A stretch of 64,000 nt of DNA from Aureispira sp. CCB-QB1 (GTDB lineage Bacteria; Bacteroidota; Bacteroidia; Chitinophagales; Saprospiraceae): NCBI RefSeq assembly GCF_000724545.1, contig NZ_JHBV01000022.1, positions 83,145-147,144 of the forward strand. The letters run 5' to 3'. The notes under the pieces were generated by a model. It searched no databases. It worked only from the letters and a program-made list of their open reading frames with translations, and was not told where the DNA came from. Below are positions 8,861 through 18,341 of this stretch, in pieces. The stretch's first letter is position 1; each line of letters starts with the position of its first letter. The translations under genes and the position numbers were made by a program.

Positions 8861-11179
8861 TTACCCTTTTAATATTTCCAACACCAATTCCTTGGTCATC
8901 TTCCTACCTGCTGCCTGCTTTCGAATTTCCTCAAACTCGAAACGAAAGTCACAACCAGCTTTCCAGTCACTACAACCATAAGCTTTTTGTCCCTTTAAAA
9001 CCGTTCCTTTTCCGCACTTTGGACATAGAATTGCATCAGATTGAGAAGTATTTTTGTTAGGTTTTGGAACAGCTGCTTCCAACTTCAAATTGAAATTATC
9101 ATCAAAAACAAGCACCCCATCAACTTTCTCTGTATCCTTCTTAAAACCTTTCAATTTGACAGTTGAACCTTTTGAAACTAAGCGAACCAGTTGTTTTTCT
9201 GATAACTTCTTTTTTAAGAACTCAAAAGGAAGTCGAAAGGTACAACCCGTTTTCCAGTCACTACAACCATAACTCGTTTTTCCTTTCAGCAAAGTTCCCT
9301 TTTTGCATTTAGGACAAGTTTGTTCTAAAATGCCTACCGATTTAGTAGCTTTTTTAGTGGTAGATGTAGGCTTGGGTACGCTTACTTTGCTAGTTTTGGA
9401 AGGCGCCGATAAACGACGAACGTAGCGAGCAGCCTTCACTTCGGCTACCAATTGATGCACCATACGCTTCATGTCATAAATAAACTTCGCTGCATTATAT
9501 TCACCATCCTCAATTTCTTTCAATTGCTTTTCCCATTGTCCTGTCAATTCTGCTGATTTAAGCAATTCATTTTGGATAATTTCAATCAATTGCAATCCAA
9601 CTTCTGTAGGAACCAACAATTTTTTTTTGCGTTGAATGTATTTTCGCTTGAATAAGGTCTCTATAATTGCTGCCCTTGTCGAAGGACGACCAATCCCATT
9701 TGCCTTTAGTACTTCTCGAAGTTTATCATCGTCCACTTGCTTGCCTGCTGTTTCCATCGCACGCAACAGGCTTGCTTCCGTATACATTTTAGGAGGTTGT
9801 GTTTGCTTCTCAACAAAAGAAGGCACATGAGGTCCTGTCTCTCCTTTTACAAAAGTAGGCAAAGTTTTATCCTCATCCGATTTCTTTTTACTTCGTACAG
9901 CCTTTAAAACAACTCGCCACCCTTCTTCTAAGATTTCTTTTCCAGTAGCTTTAAACTTCACTTGTTCTACTTCTCCCAAAACAGTAGTATTGGCTACCAA
10001 ACAATCTGGGTAGAATGCTGCAATAAAATGACGAGTAATAATATCATAAACTTGCTGTTCTCCCTGTCCCAAACCTTTTTGATAACCTGTTGGAATAATA
10101 GCATGGTGATCGGTCACTTTATTGTCATTGAACACTTTTTTTGATTTACGAATTTTTTTGCCTAGCAATGGTTGAGTATAAGTGTTATAATGACTTAACT
10201 TCTGCAAAATACCTGCAACTTTAGGATAAACATCATTCGGCAGAAAAGTTGTATCAACCCTTGGGTAGGTCACCAACTTCTGTTCATAAAGTTTTTGTAC
10301 AATTTTGAGTGTATGGTCAGCCGAAAATCCAAATTTATTATTACAATAAACCTGTAAGCTGGTTAAATCAAACAATTTTGGGGGTAACTCTTTTCCATTT
10401 TTCTTGGTCACTTTGGTGACCTCAAAAGGCTTCCCTTCCACCTTTTTAAACAAAGCTTCTCCATCTTCTTTTTTAAAGAACTTTCCCTCTGTACAGCTAA
10501 ATGTTGTTTCTCTATACAGCGTTTGCAATTCCCAGTAAGGCTCAGGCTTAAAATTTTGGATTTCTAAATGCCGTTTAACCAGCATAGCCAGTGTTGGTGT
10601 CTGTACTCGTCCAATCGACAAGACTTGTTTGTACCCACCATAACGCAGTGTAAACAAACGCGTCGCATTCATACCCAACAGCCAATCTCCTATTGCACGT
10701 GAACTGCCCGCATAATATAAATTATCATAATTGGATGCATCTTTTAGGTCTTTAAAACCATCTCTAATTGCCTCTGGGGTTAAGGAAGAAATCCATAAAC
10801 GGAGCACCTTGCCTTGGTATTGGGCTTCTTTGATAACCCAACGTTGAATCAACTCCCCTTCTTGTCCAGCATCACCACAATTAATTACCACAGAAGCTTT
10901 TTTAAATAAGTCTTTGATAATCTTAAATTGCTTTTGTACCCCTCCATTGTCCATTAATCGAGTTTCAAATCGTTCAGGCAACATTGGAAGGTTTTCCAAG
11001 TTCCACTGTTTCCATTTAGCATCATAATCATCTGGCGCATACAGCGTACAAAAATGCCCAAAGGTCCAAGTTACTGCATATCCATTTCCTTCATAATAGC
11101 CCTCTTTTTTATCTTTAGCACCTATAATAGCTGCGATCTCTCTAGCAACACTCGGTTTTTCAGCAATACAAACTTTCAT
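8861..11179 (-). CDS. topB: DNA topoisomerase III (type IA)
   Basis: 772 residues. The TOPRIM domain opens the protein with catalytic Glu7 in 'CIAEKPS' and the metal site D103-A-G-Q-E107-G-E-L. The strand-passage region has 'SIGRVQTPTLAML' (about 188-200), and the catalytic Tyr is Y305 in 'LVTYPRVDT'. Two C-terminal topoisomerase zinc ribbons follow, each of the form C-P-K-C ... YGCSDWK-x-G-C. The enzyme relaxes and decatenates DNA by single-strand passage and resolves recombination intermediates. The second TOPRIM Asp is replaced (DAG), which is common in this subfamily. Two zinc ribbons make it longer than the E. coli enzyme. It could be chromosomal or derived from a mobile element, since Bacteroidota carry several topB copies, but no conjugation genes are nearby. 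Confidence 0.95.
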   Translation of the reverse strand: MKVCIAEKPSVAREIAAIIGAKDKKEGYYEGNGYAVTWTFGHFCTLYAPDDYDAKWKQWNLENLPMLPERFETRLMDNGGVQKQFKIIKDLFKKASVVINCGDAGQEGELIQRWVIKEAQYQGKVLRLWISSLTPEAIRDGFKDLKDASNYDNLYYAGSSRAIGDWLLGMNATRLFTLRYGGYKQVLSIGRVQTPTLAMLVKRHLEIQNFKPEPYWELQTLYRETTFSCTEGKFFKKEDGEALFKKVEGKPFEVTKVTKKNGKELPPKLFDLTSLQVYCNNKFGFSADHTLKIVQKLYEQKLVTYPRVDTTFLPNDVYPKVAGILQKLSHYNTYTQPLLGKKIRKSKKVFNDNKVTDHHAIIPTGYQKGLGQGEQQVYDIITRHFIAAFYPDCLVANTTVLGEVEQVKFKATGKEILEEGWRVVLKAVRSKKKSDEDKTLPTFVKGETGPHVPSFVEKQTQPPKMYTEASLLRAMETAGKQVDDDKLREVLKANGIGRPSTRAAIIETLFKRKYIQRKKKLLVPTEVGLQLIEIIQNELLKSAELTGQWEKQLKEIEDGEYNAAKFIYDMKRMVHQLVAEVKAARYVRRLSAPSKTSKVSVPKPTSTTKKATKSVGILEQTCPKCKKGTLLKGKTSYGCSDWKTGCTFRLPFEFLKKKLSEKQLVRLVSKGSTVKLKGFKKDTEKVDGVLVFDDNFNLKLEAAVPKPNKNTSQSDAILCPKCGKGTVLKGQKAYGCSDWKAGCDFRFEFEEIRKQAAGRKMTKELVLEILKG

Positions 11180-11303
11180 TTATTAATTTTCTATTTATTA
11201 GTAGTTAGCTCGGCTTCTATAGTGTCCTTTCAACAAACTATTCTTGACAAAACTACCTACTTCTAATACTTCTTCAAGTGGTCAAAATTACAAAAAACTA
11301 CTA

Positions 11304-12596
11304 CTATTCATAAATCAAATCCAACGTCATTTCCAAAGCTTCCAATTGGTTATAAATCCGATACCTAGACAACTCTAAATCAATCAATAGATGATAATGT
11401 TCTAATAACTCTATTTTTAACTCCCAATAAGTTTCTAAACTATACTCCTCTGCCAAGTCCTCTATCAAGGTCTCCCAAAATGCTAAAGGTTCATCTACTT
11501 TTTTTCTATTAGGATACAACTCTTCCAATAATCCCTGCAATTGCGTCACCGTTAGCCAGTTGGTGTCGGTTGCCAACACATCTGCCTCTACATCCTCCCA
11601 TATTTCGTTGGGTGTGACCAAATGTTCGCATGGCATTTCTAATACACTAGAAAAAATAGCCTCAGCATGCAATACGTAGAAGACATTGCCTGTATTGTGG
11701 TAAAAGTTCTCTAAGTAATGAATGTAAGCCCGCTTGTCCCAGTCTACCCAATCTCGTTTAGTAACATCATTGGTCAAGAATATAATTGGCAATTGAGGTT
11801 GGTTGATTGCCGTCCATTTTAGCATTTCATGATAAATACAATAATCACCATAAGGGGATTCAGGTTTTTGAATAAGATCTCCTATTCCTGGAAAGACTTT
11901 ATTAGGATTTTGATATAAATAAGCATCCACTTTGTGCTCAAAATTCTTTTGATCAACTTGATCAATTACTTGCTTTAAAACGTCAAATTCAGCTTTCAGA
12001 AACTTAAACTCTTGTTTTTGTAGAGGCTCTAAATGGTTGAATTTTGGTAGCAAATTTTCTAAATCGTACCGACGTAATTGTTTTTTGCAACGTGCCGTAC
12101 GTTCTTTGGAGAATACGTTCAGTAGATTCAATATATTACTACTATTTGCATAAGCCCTCTCCAAATCCTTCTTAAACTCAGGATAAGCTTCTAATACATC
12201 TTCATTCTCCTCCAAATAATCTCTTAATTGTTGTTCAACCTTTTGTTGATGCTTGCTCGGTTGATTTAAGTAGAGTTGTCGACTATAGTTTTGACGCACT
12301 TTTTTGAGGTGCTTTTTGTGTTCTCGCGCAACTTGGTTGGGGATGTAAATTTGTCCTTGATGGTCTTCTAAAAAGGCGTACAATGCCTTTCGAGCAGCTA
12401 GGGGCATTTGATAATAACCTAACAAGACGTTGGTATCCAAAAAAACTGCAAACTCCTTTTTTAATTGTTGTGCCTTCTCAAAATGTGTCCGATATAAGTC
12501 AATAGCTTTCTCTTGGACTATTTTATCTTCTTTGTTTAATTGAGTTCCATAACTAAACTCATTTCCAATCTTCTTCTCCATTTTATTTTTTAACAT
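11304..12596 (-). CDS. PIN-like nuclease domain protein
   Basis: About 430 residues from the ATG at 12596; a GTG at 12611 is possible but weaker. The PIN domain begins with the first acidic motif in 'FAVFLDTNVLLGYY', followed by 'IYIPNQVAREHKKHLKKVR'. A long helical, basic insertion precedes the last acidic site 'IIFLTNDVTKRDW'. This T-x-D-x-x-x-x-D-W ending is typical of the PIN_8 ('PIN like domain') family, metal-dependent RNases or DNases of uncertain target, often linked to defence or RNA turnover. The final 120 residues are acidic and helical with no recognised domain. It stands between topB and a histidine kinase, on the same strand. Confidence 0.8.
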   Translation of the reverse strand: MLKNKMEKKIGNEFSYGTQLNKEDKIVQEKAIDLYRTHFEKAQQLKKEFAVFLDTNVLLGYYQMPLAARKALYAFLEDHQGQIYIPNQVAREHKKHLKKVRQNYSRQLYLNQPSKHQQKVEQQLRDYLEENEDVLEAYPEFKKDLERAYANSSNILNLLNVFSKERTARCKKQLRRYDLENLLPKFNHLEPLQKQEFKFLKAEFDVLKQVIDQVDQKNFEHKVDAYLYQNPNKVFPGIGDLIQKPESPYGDYCIYHEMLKWTAINQPQLPIIFLTNDVTKRDWVDWDKRAYIHYLENFYHNTGNVFYVLHAEAIFSSVLEMPCEHLVTPNEIWEDVEADVLATDTNWLTVTQLQGLLEELYPNRKKVDEPLAFWETLIEDLAEEYSLETYWELKIELLEHYHLLIDLELSRYRIYNQLEALEMTLDLIYE

Positions 12597-12660
12597 GCGC
12601 TCAAGAATCACAACTGGTTATTTTTGAGTAATAACGGCTTAGTTGGGCAAAGGAAAAGCA

Positions 12661-14850
12661 TTAAACCTGAAAAACTTCCTGAAACAATAATTCGTAATGC
12701 GTTCCTTTTTCGGTTTTTAAATGTCGAATGGATCCTTTTAACTGAATGGCTAATCTTCTTACCAACATAAGCCCTAAAGATTTTGTTGTTTCTAAAATAT
12801 CTTTACTAAAACAACCAATTCCATCATCACCAATTTCTAATCTAAAATTTGGATACTCTAAGCAGCTTAGTTTTACGCAAATACTTCCTTTTTGTTCGTT
12901 TGGAAAAGCATATTTTAAAGCATTTGTAACTAATTCATTCACTATCAAACCTAAAGGAATCGCAGTATCTACATTTAAAGAAATATTAGGTGTTTCCAGT
13001 TCGAGTCCAATAGGGCTTTCAGTTCCTTTCATTGCCAAAATTAACCCTTCTACCAATCGTTTCAAATAAGAACCATAATTAATCTTAGAAATATCATCGG
13101 ATTGATACAACATTTCGTGAACCATTCCCATAGCATTAATTCGGTATTGACTGTTCCTAAAAATCTCCTTGACAGCTTCATTCTCGATAAAACTTGACTG
13201 CAAACTCAACAAGCTAGTGATAACTTGCATATTATTTTTGACTCGATGGTGAATTTCTTTTAGCAACACCTCTTTTTCTAGTAAAGATTCTTTGAGTCTT
13301 TCAGCAGCATTTTTGCGTTTTGTAATGTCACTAATAAAACCAATAAAATATTGAGCCCCTTTTAAGGTCATTTCCGACAATGCCATTGTAATAGAAAATT
13401 CTTTTCCATTTTTATGAACAGCACAAACCTCCAAGGCTTGATTTAAAGTAATTCCACTGCCGTTTCTTTTATAACTATTCACAAATGCTTTATATTTCGA
13501 ATAATTCCTTTCTGGACCAATCAATTTATACAGCAATTGCCCTATGGCTTCTTCTTTTGTCCATCCAAAGATATCAACTGCTTTGGGATTCCACTCTACG
13601 ATGGTTCCATCTATTTTTAAAATAACAATAGCATCGGGTGCATATTTAAAGATGGTACGCACCTGTTCTTCCTTGTCCTTTAAAGCAGCACTAGCAACTT
13701 TATCTTTTGTAATATCAGCAACATAGCCATACCACAATGTAGATCCATCTGGCATTTGAACAGGGGTAGAAGTTCCTCGCATCCATCGCACGCCTTTGCC
13801 TGGTATAATCAACCGATAATCTAAGTTCCAATTTTTCAACGTTTCGCGTGACCGAACCCCTTCTTCTCGAAACAATTCAATGTCTTCTTCGGGCATGTGT
13901 TCAAAATATTTCGTTCCATCTTCCATCAATTCTTGAGCAGTAATACCATGTGTTTTGTACACACTACTACTCACAAAAGGAAAACAATACGTGCCATCTG
14001 GAAATAGTTGAAACTGATAAATCACACCTGGAACCTGTTCGGCATGTCGCAAGAACATTTCACTTTGTTCTTTAGCAGCCAAGTAAGCTTGAATGCTTTT
14101 TTTATTAACTAATTGTTGTAATATAATTTGAGAATACCAAGTTCCCTCCCAATACATAGATACAATCCTAAAATCACATTTTAGGTAGGTTCCATCTTTT
14201 TTTAATACTCGAATATCTGGAATGATGACAACCGACTCAGAAGTTCGCTCTCCTTCTGTTAAATTTAACAACGTAATATCTTTGGGATGAATTAATGTTA
14301 CCAAAGGTTCCTTTCCGATTAACTCATCTTCGTCCCAATACCCTAACTGAAATAAAAAAGCAGAATTGACTTGCTTTATAGCTTTAAAATCGTGAATTAA
14401 AATTGCTTCTGGGCTGTTGTAAAACAACGCAGCGTATTCTATTTCTTTTCGCTCTAATTCTAGCTTAGTGGCTGCGTGTTGAGCAGCTAGGATCATTTGC
14501 CGTTCTACTAAGATGGGCAATAATTCTAATTCATCCGCAAGGATGCAATCACGGGCTCCTGCCTTTATCCACTCCAATTTAGCTTGCTTTGTAATTGCAC
14601 CAACAACAAGACAAGGTATCCCTGTCAATTGCCTTTTTAAAACCTCCCCAATAACAGACGCATAACATTCAGACAATGGTAACTGAACGATTACAACATC
14701 AAACTTTTCATTCTCTACAGCGTCCTTAAAAGTTGATACTGTCTTGGCGAAAGTTGAGATTACGTTGTATTCACTTTCCAGCAATGCCATCCCCTTTGCT
14801 GTAGTAGAATCCGCTTCCTTGACCCATAAAATTTTTAAAGGGAGTTTCAT
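12661..14850 (-). CDS. Multi-PAS HisKA_2 sensor histidine kinase with degenerate receiver
   Basis: 729 residues, no membrane segment, so a cytosolic sensor. Order of domains: a receiver-like fold (1-125), then PAS (about 140-250), a PAS_3-type domain (about 270-390, 'VRWMRGTSTPVQ'), a third PAS (about 398-515, 'APDAIVILKIDGTIVEWN'), a HisKA_2 dimerisation helix with 'EIHHRVKNNMQV' (H534), and HATPase_c with the N box 'NELVTNALKYAF' and 'DDGIG'. In the receiver the phospho-acceptor Asp position reads 'VVIVQLPLSE', with Gln in place of Asp, so it probably cannot be phosphorylated. HisKA_2 kinases usually signal to a separate response regulator; none is adjacent. Confidence 0.92.
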   Translation of the reverse strand: MKLPLKILWVKEADSTTAKGMALLESEYNVISTFAKTVSTFKDAVENEKFDVVIVQLPLSECYASVIGEVLKRQLTGIPCLVVGAITKQAKLEWIKAGARDCILADELELLPILVERQMILAAQHAATKLELERKEIEYAALFYNSPEAILIHDFKAIKQVNSAFLFQLGYWDEDELIGKEPLVTLIHPKDITLLNLTEGERTSESVVIIPDIRVLKKDGTYLKCDFRIVSMYWEGTWYSQIILQQLVNKKSIQAYLAAKEQSEMFLRHAEQVPGVIYQFQLFPDGTYCFPFVSSSVYKTHGITAQELMEDGTKYFEHMPEEDIELFREEGVRSRETLKNWNLDYRLIIPGKGVRWMRGTSTPVQMPDGSTLWYGYVADITKDKVASAALKDKEEQVRTIFKYAPDAIVILKIDGTIVEWNPKAVDIFGWTKEEAIGQLLYKLIGPERNYSKYKAFVNSYKRNGSGITLNQALEVCAVHKNGKEFSITMALSEMTLKGAQYFIGFISDITKRKNAAERLKESLLEKEVLLKEIHHRVKNNMQVITSLLSLQSSFIENEAVKEIFRNSQYRINAMGMVHEMLYQSDDISKINYGSYLKRLVEGLILAMKGTESPIGLELETPNISLNVDTAIPLGLIVNELVTNALKYAFPNEQKGSICVKLSCLEYPNFRLEIGDDGIGCFSKDILETTKSLGLMLVRRLAIQLKGSIRHLKTEKGTHYELLFQEVFQV

Positions 14851-15845
14851 TCTTAATTATTTAGAATTGTCTAGTATCTTATTTTAGTCACTATTCGAGA
14901 TAGTTAAGTAATTCACGAAATTAAACCATACAATAAAGTGAGCTACTTATTACCAATTATCATCTATTGATTGAGTTTTTTCCTGCTACACAATACCATT
15001 CAACGCTTCCATATATTCCTTAGAGTATGGAATTAAAGTGGGGGCTACTTTTTATCTTTTTGTTCATACGCTTGCCAAATTAGCTTGAACCAATAACACA
15101 AAGGTACTGTTCATAAACATAACAGGCTATCGTAAAGTCGTACCATAAACAATTAACAGGCTATTATTTTCAATACCATCCCCATTTTAAAACAACTTTT
15201 TAGAAAAAGGGTTATAGACCTTCTTCAATCGATTTATAAATACATACCTTTGTACTTTGACTATAAGTTTAAACTTCGTTGATTATTATTCGCTACGTTC
15301 ATGAGAGCGCAAGCTGGGTTTGTTACTCCTTACGGTCGTGAGCTCGCTATGCTCGGTTCGCTGCTACTATGTGGTTTCAACGCAGTAATATAAGTTTATA
15401 CACGCTAGTAATTAAAGTCAATGTGTAATAGTTCGCTAAAACCATATGCTTAGTACTAACGTTAAACCATATTAGAGATTGACCTTGCTCCTATTGAGAT
15501 AACATTAATGCCTTACGAGTTTTTTATGTTTTTTGTAATAGAACAAGGAATAAGATAATTAGCAGATTACTCTATACATTGCCTTATTTAGAAGGAATAT
15601 CTAGAATAAATAGTAAGTAATCTTGCCATAAATTTTAGTACTAACAACACAAAAGCAAAGTAATAGCGAGCTATCAAGAAGCTTTTAAAGTAGTTCATCG
15701 CAAAATTTAGCTGTCAACAGATTATTATTTGTTTAAATCAGGCACTTAATACTAATTCTTAATGTTAAAGGTGATCTATCATCTTTTCGTTATACTATTC
15801 GTTAATAATACACTTTTTAAACCATTTTACAAAATAAAAAAAAGC
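14851..15845. other. Long intergenic region with one repeat copy
   Basis: About one kilobase without a credible gene, between the divergently oriented histidine kinase and marC. It holds one member of the window's inverted-repeat family at 15275-15388. Nothing else recognisable is present on either side of it. Confidence 0.5.
15275..15388. repeat. MITE-like intergenic repeat (variant copy)
   Basis: Bounded by inverted ends TTCGTTGATT and TTTCAACG, with the GC-rich internal blocks CATGAGAGCGCAAGC, CGGTCGTGAGCTCGC and GCTGCTACTATGTGG that characterise the family. The internal order differs from the copies at 41-46 kb. Confidence 0.55.
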
Positions 15846-16427
15846 ATGGATTTCAGCTTAAACCAAATTGTATCTGTTTCCTTAATTCTGTTCTCAGTGA
15901 TTGATATTTTTGGTTCTATTCCAATCATTATAGATCTTAAAAAAAAGGCTGGAGGGCATATTCAATCTGGAAAAGCAACCATTGTTGCAGGCATCTTGAT
16001 GATTCTATTCTTATTTCTTGGTGAATCTATTCTTGGTTTATTCCACTTAGATGTTCAATCGTTTGCTGTAGCAGGTGCAATTGTCATCTTTTTACTAGGT
16101 TTAGAAATGGTTCTCGGCATTTCTATTTTCAAAGAAGACGAAACTTTAGCACGCTCTGCATCGGTCGTTCCTATTGCCTTTCCATTAATTGCGGGAGCTG
16201 GTACCATGACCACCATTTTGACATTAAAAGCCGCTTATGATACTTCTAATATCTTTGTTGGAATTATTTTAAACCTTATTTTAGTATTTATTGTCTTAAA
16301 ACTTTCTAACTGGATTGAGCGAAAGATTGGTCGAGGTGGAGAGGCTATTCTGCGAAAAGTTTTTGGAATTATTTTGTTGGCAATCTCTGTTAAAATTTTT
16401 AGAGAGAACTTGTTTACAGGTATTTAA
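15846..16427 (+). CDS. MarC/UPF0056 family membrane protein
   Basis: 193 residues from the ATG at 15846. An in-frame ATG at 15762 would add a 28-residue basic extension unlike the family, so the later start is preferred. Six hydrophobic segments carry the MarC landmarks: 'FSVIDIFGSIPIIIDL' in the first helix, 'FAVAGAIVIFLLGLEMV' and 'VPIAFPLIAGAGTMTTIL' in the middle. The family was once linked to multidrug resistance but that role has been withdrawn, and its transport substrate is unknown. A hairpin terminator follows directly. Confidence 0.9.
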   Translation: MDFSLNQIVSVSLILFSVIDIFGSIPIIIDLKKKAGGHIQSGKATIVAGILMILFLFLGESILGLFHLDVQSFAVAGAIVIFLLGLEMVLGISIFKEDETLARSASVVPIAFPLIAGAGTMTTILTLKAAYDTSNIFVGIILNLILVFIVLKLSNWIERKIGRGGEAILRKVFGIILLAISVKIFRENLFTGI

Positions 16428-16449
16428 TCCATGAACGCAAGTTGCTAAT

Positions 16450-16493
16450 TGAATGCCCAATGCTCAACAAGTATTGGGCATTCAGTTTTTTTT
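16450..16493 (+). terminator. Rho-independent terminator after marC
   Basis: A 12-base perfect stem (TGAATGCCCAAT with ATTGGGCATTCA), an 11-base loop, then G and eight T. It lies 23 bases past the marC stop and also faces the end of the convergent gene. Confidence 0.9.
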
Positions 16494-16502
16494 CTACCAA
16501 CG

Positions 16503-18119
16503 TTACTCCCAAGTCCAATGACCAAATCGAATGTAAGCAGGTTCTTTCAAATTATATGCTGGTTTTTCTCCTAATAATAATAAATTGCCATCTTCTAATA
16601 ACTTTGTTGCCTTGGGATAAATGGCAATCCCATCCTCTTTTAGCCCCAAGATCGATTTTTTTGATTCCAATGTTCCTGTCTTCAAATTTATCTTACAATG
16701 TACCAAATGGCAGTTTTTAGGCTTGTTATAATACCCCTTTTTTAATTGAAATTCATCAATAACATCCAAGTTTTCTTTCAACTCATTGTACAACAAGTGC
16801 AAGTACCCTCCCCGCTCACAAGCATAAAATGAGTATAGTTTTTCTGGAACATTGGTATATCCTTCTCCACCTGCTTTTTGGCGTTTTGGTAGTACTGTCG
16901 CCCATTCTACCTGATCACCAATGACTTTGGCTATTAACAAATTATTAAGCTCATGCAATTCTTGTCGTCCCTCTGATTTGTCCCAATAAGCATTTACATA
17001 ATGTTGCTCTGCAACCAGAATTCGCCCCGCTTTACTTTGTTCAAAGACAGACTTTATTTTATAGTTTTTGAGGCTCAGATGCTTTCTCTTCTTTATTTTT
17101 CTAGGAATTTTTGCCTCCATTTCAAGAATTTCACTAGGATAATCAATCACAACAGGCTGTTCAGAGAAATTAGAATTTAAGTTTAAACTAAATAGACCTG
17201 CTTTTTTTCTTGGCAATTTATAAGTTCCTATGCAAATAACTTTTCCTGTAGATGGATCGACAGATAATTTAGCCGATACCACAATAGCACTATCTTTAGG
17301 GGACAATACCTTTAACGTATCTATCGCTTTAGGACTTCCTTGCTTGCCCATATATACTACGCTGTACACAAATCGAGTTCCAATCTTTTTTTCCTCCTTC
17401 TTGTCTTTTCCTTTGTATAATTTACACAGCAAATAAGCATCACCTGCATCACTTACAACAGCATCCACAACATCATCGGTCGTAAATATTCCCGCCTTTT
17501 GCGGTAAAGATATTTCCTTCTTCCACACCTGTTTCATTTCTACGTCTACCAACAAAGCTCCAAGATTTGCAGTTGCTCTTTTCCTATGTGGTTGTTCTCC
17601 ATAAAAGAGAATTTTTGATTGATCCAATGAGCGACAGGAACGAAATGGTTCTTTAGGATTGATCAGTTCCTCGTAACCTACTGAATCTATAAAATACGTG
17701 GCTTTGTTTAAATCCAATGTTCCTGTATCAATACCATTCAACCACAGATACTTCATTGGCTTATTTTCATCATTCACAACACCCCAGACATATGGTTTTT
17801 CTTCTATCGAAATTCCTTGCGGAGGGCTTCCTTTTGTACCATGATAAGAGAAATCAATGGTATTAGCACCTTCTTTTTTATTAAAATTCCAATCGTAAAA
17901 ACTTACTTTTCTTTGGTAATAATAATTGGCATCCTTATACTGTTCTAGAACATAAAAACCATCTCTAGTAACCTGAATAATTTCATTTTTATTAAAAATA
18001 GAGCTCATTTCATAATTCGCACTCCATTTTATTTTTTGACAGCAAGCAGTTGCTACTGTTCCCACTATAATCATCCAAATAAGAGGGCACCTCTCCCAAT
18101 TCATCCTGTTCAGTTTCAT
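16503..18119 (-). CDS. Putative lipoprotein of unknown function, beta-rich
   Basis: 538 residues from the ATG at 18119. A TTG at 18158 would add 13 residues ahead of a normal signal peptide, so the ATG is preferred. The signal segment 'IWMIIVGTVATAC' ends at a probable lipid Cys. The mature part is rich in short strands with alternating 'GDAYLLCKLYKGKDK' and 'GFYVLEQY'-type segments, which suggests a beta-propeller, but no standard blade signature is clear. I do not recognise the family. It may be an envelope sensor or scaffold. The gene converges on marC, and the terminator at 16450-16493 separates them. Confidence 0.75.
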   Translation of the reverse strand: MKLNRMNWERCPLIWMIIVGTVATACCQKIKWSANYEMSSIFNKNEIIQVTRDGFYVLEQYKDANYYYQRKVSFYDWNFNKKEGANTIDFSYHGTKGSPPQGISIEEKPYVWGVVNDENKPMKYLWLNGIDTGTLDLNKATYFIDSVGYEELINPKEPFRSCRSLDQSKILFYGEQPHRKRATANLGALLVDVEMKQVWKKEISLPQKAGIFTTDDVVDAVVSDAGDAYLLCKLYKGKDKKEEKKIGTRFVYSVVYMGKQGSPKAIDTLKVLSPKDSAIVVSAKLSVDPSTGKVICIGTYKLPRKKAGLFSLNLNSNFSEQPVVIDYPSEILEMEAKIPRKIKKRKHLSLKNYKIKSVFEQSKAGRILVAEQHYVNAYWDKSEGRQELHELNNLLIAKVIGDQVEWATVLPKRQKAGGEGYTNVPEKLYSFYACERGGYLHLLYNELKENLDVIDEFQLKKGYYNKPKNCHLVHCKINLKTGTLESKKSILGLKEDGIAIYPKATKLLEDGNLLLLGEKPAYNLKEPAYIRFGHWTWE

Positions 18120-18282
18120 AAACCATTTATTATTTAAACCTTTTGATACATCAAACAATAGTTAACTCCGCTGCTACGAATCAAAACTACATCAATAATC
18201 ACTTAATTAAGATACTCTCTTCCATAGTCTTGCTATTGTCACTTACAAACCATTATCCGCCCAATTTATTTATTCCCTAAAT

Positions 18283-18321
18283 AAAAAAGTTGCTTGAATC
18301 ATTCGCAAAGACTCAAGCAAC
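18283..18321 (-). terminator. Terminator after OmpA-family gene
   Basis: Stem GTTGCTTGA/TCAAGCAAC with a 15-base loop. On the minus strand the stem is followed by T6. It lies 21 bases past the stop of the upstream lipoprotein gene. Confidence 0.85.
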
Positions 18322-18341
18322 CCTTTTATATAAAAATTATC

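Noticed and set aside
8861..11266. Long plus-strand open frames within the topoisomerase region
   Set aside because: They are antisense shadows of the topB reading frame with no independent signal.
15762..15845. 28-residue N-terminal extension of the MarC protein
   Set aside because: It is unlike the family, whose members start at the MDFSL-like position.
8861..18158. Conjugative element around topB
   Set aside because: No relaxase, type IV secretion or tra gene is present; topB alone does not establish an element.
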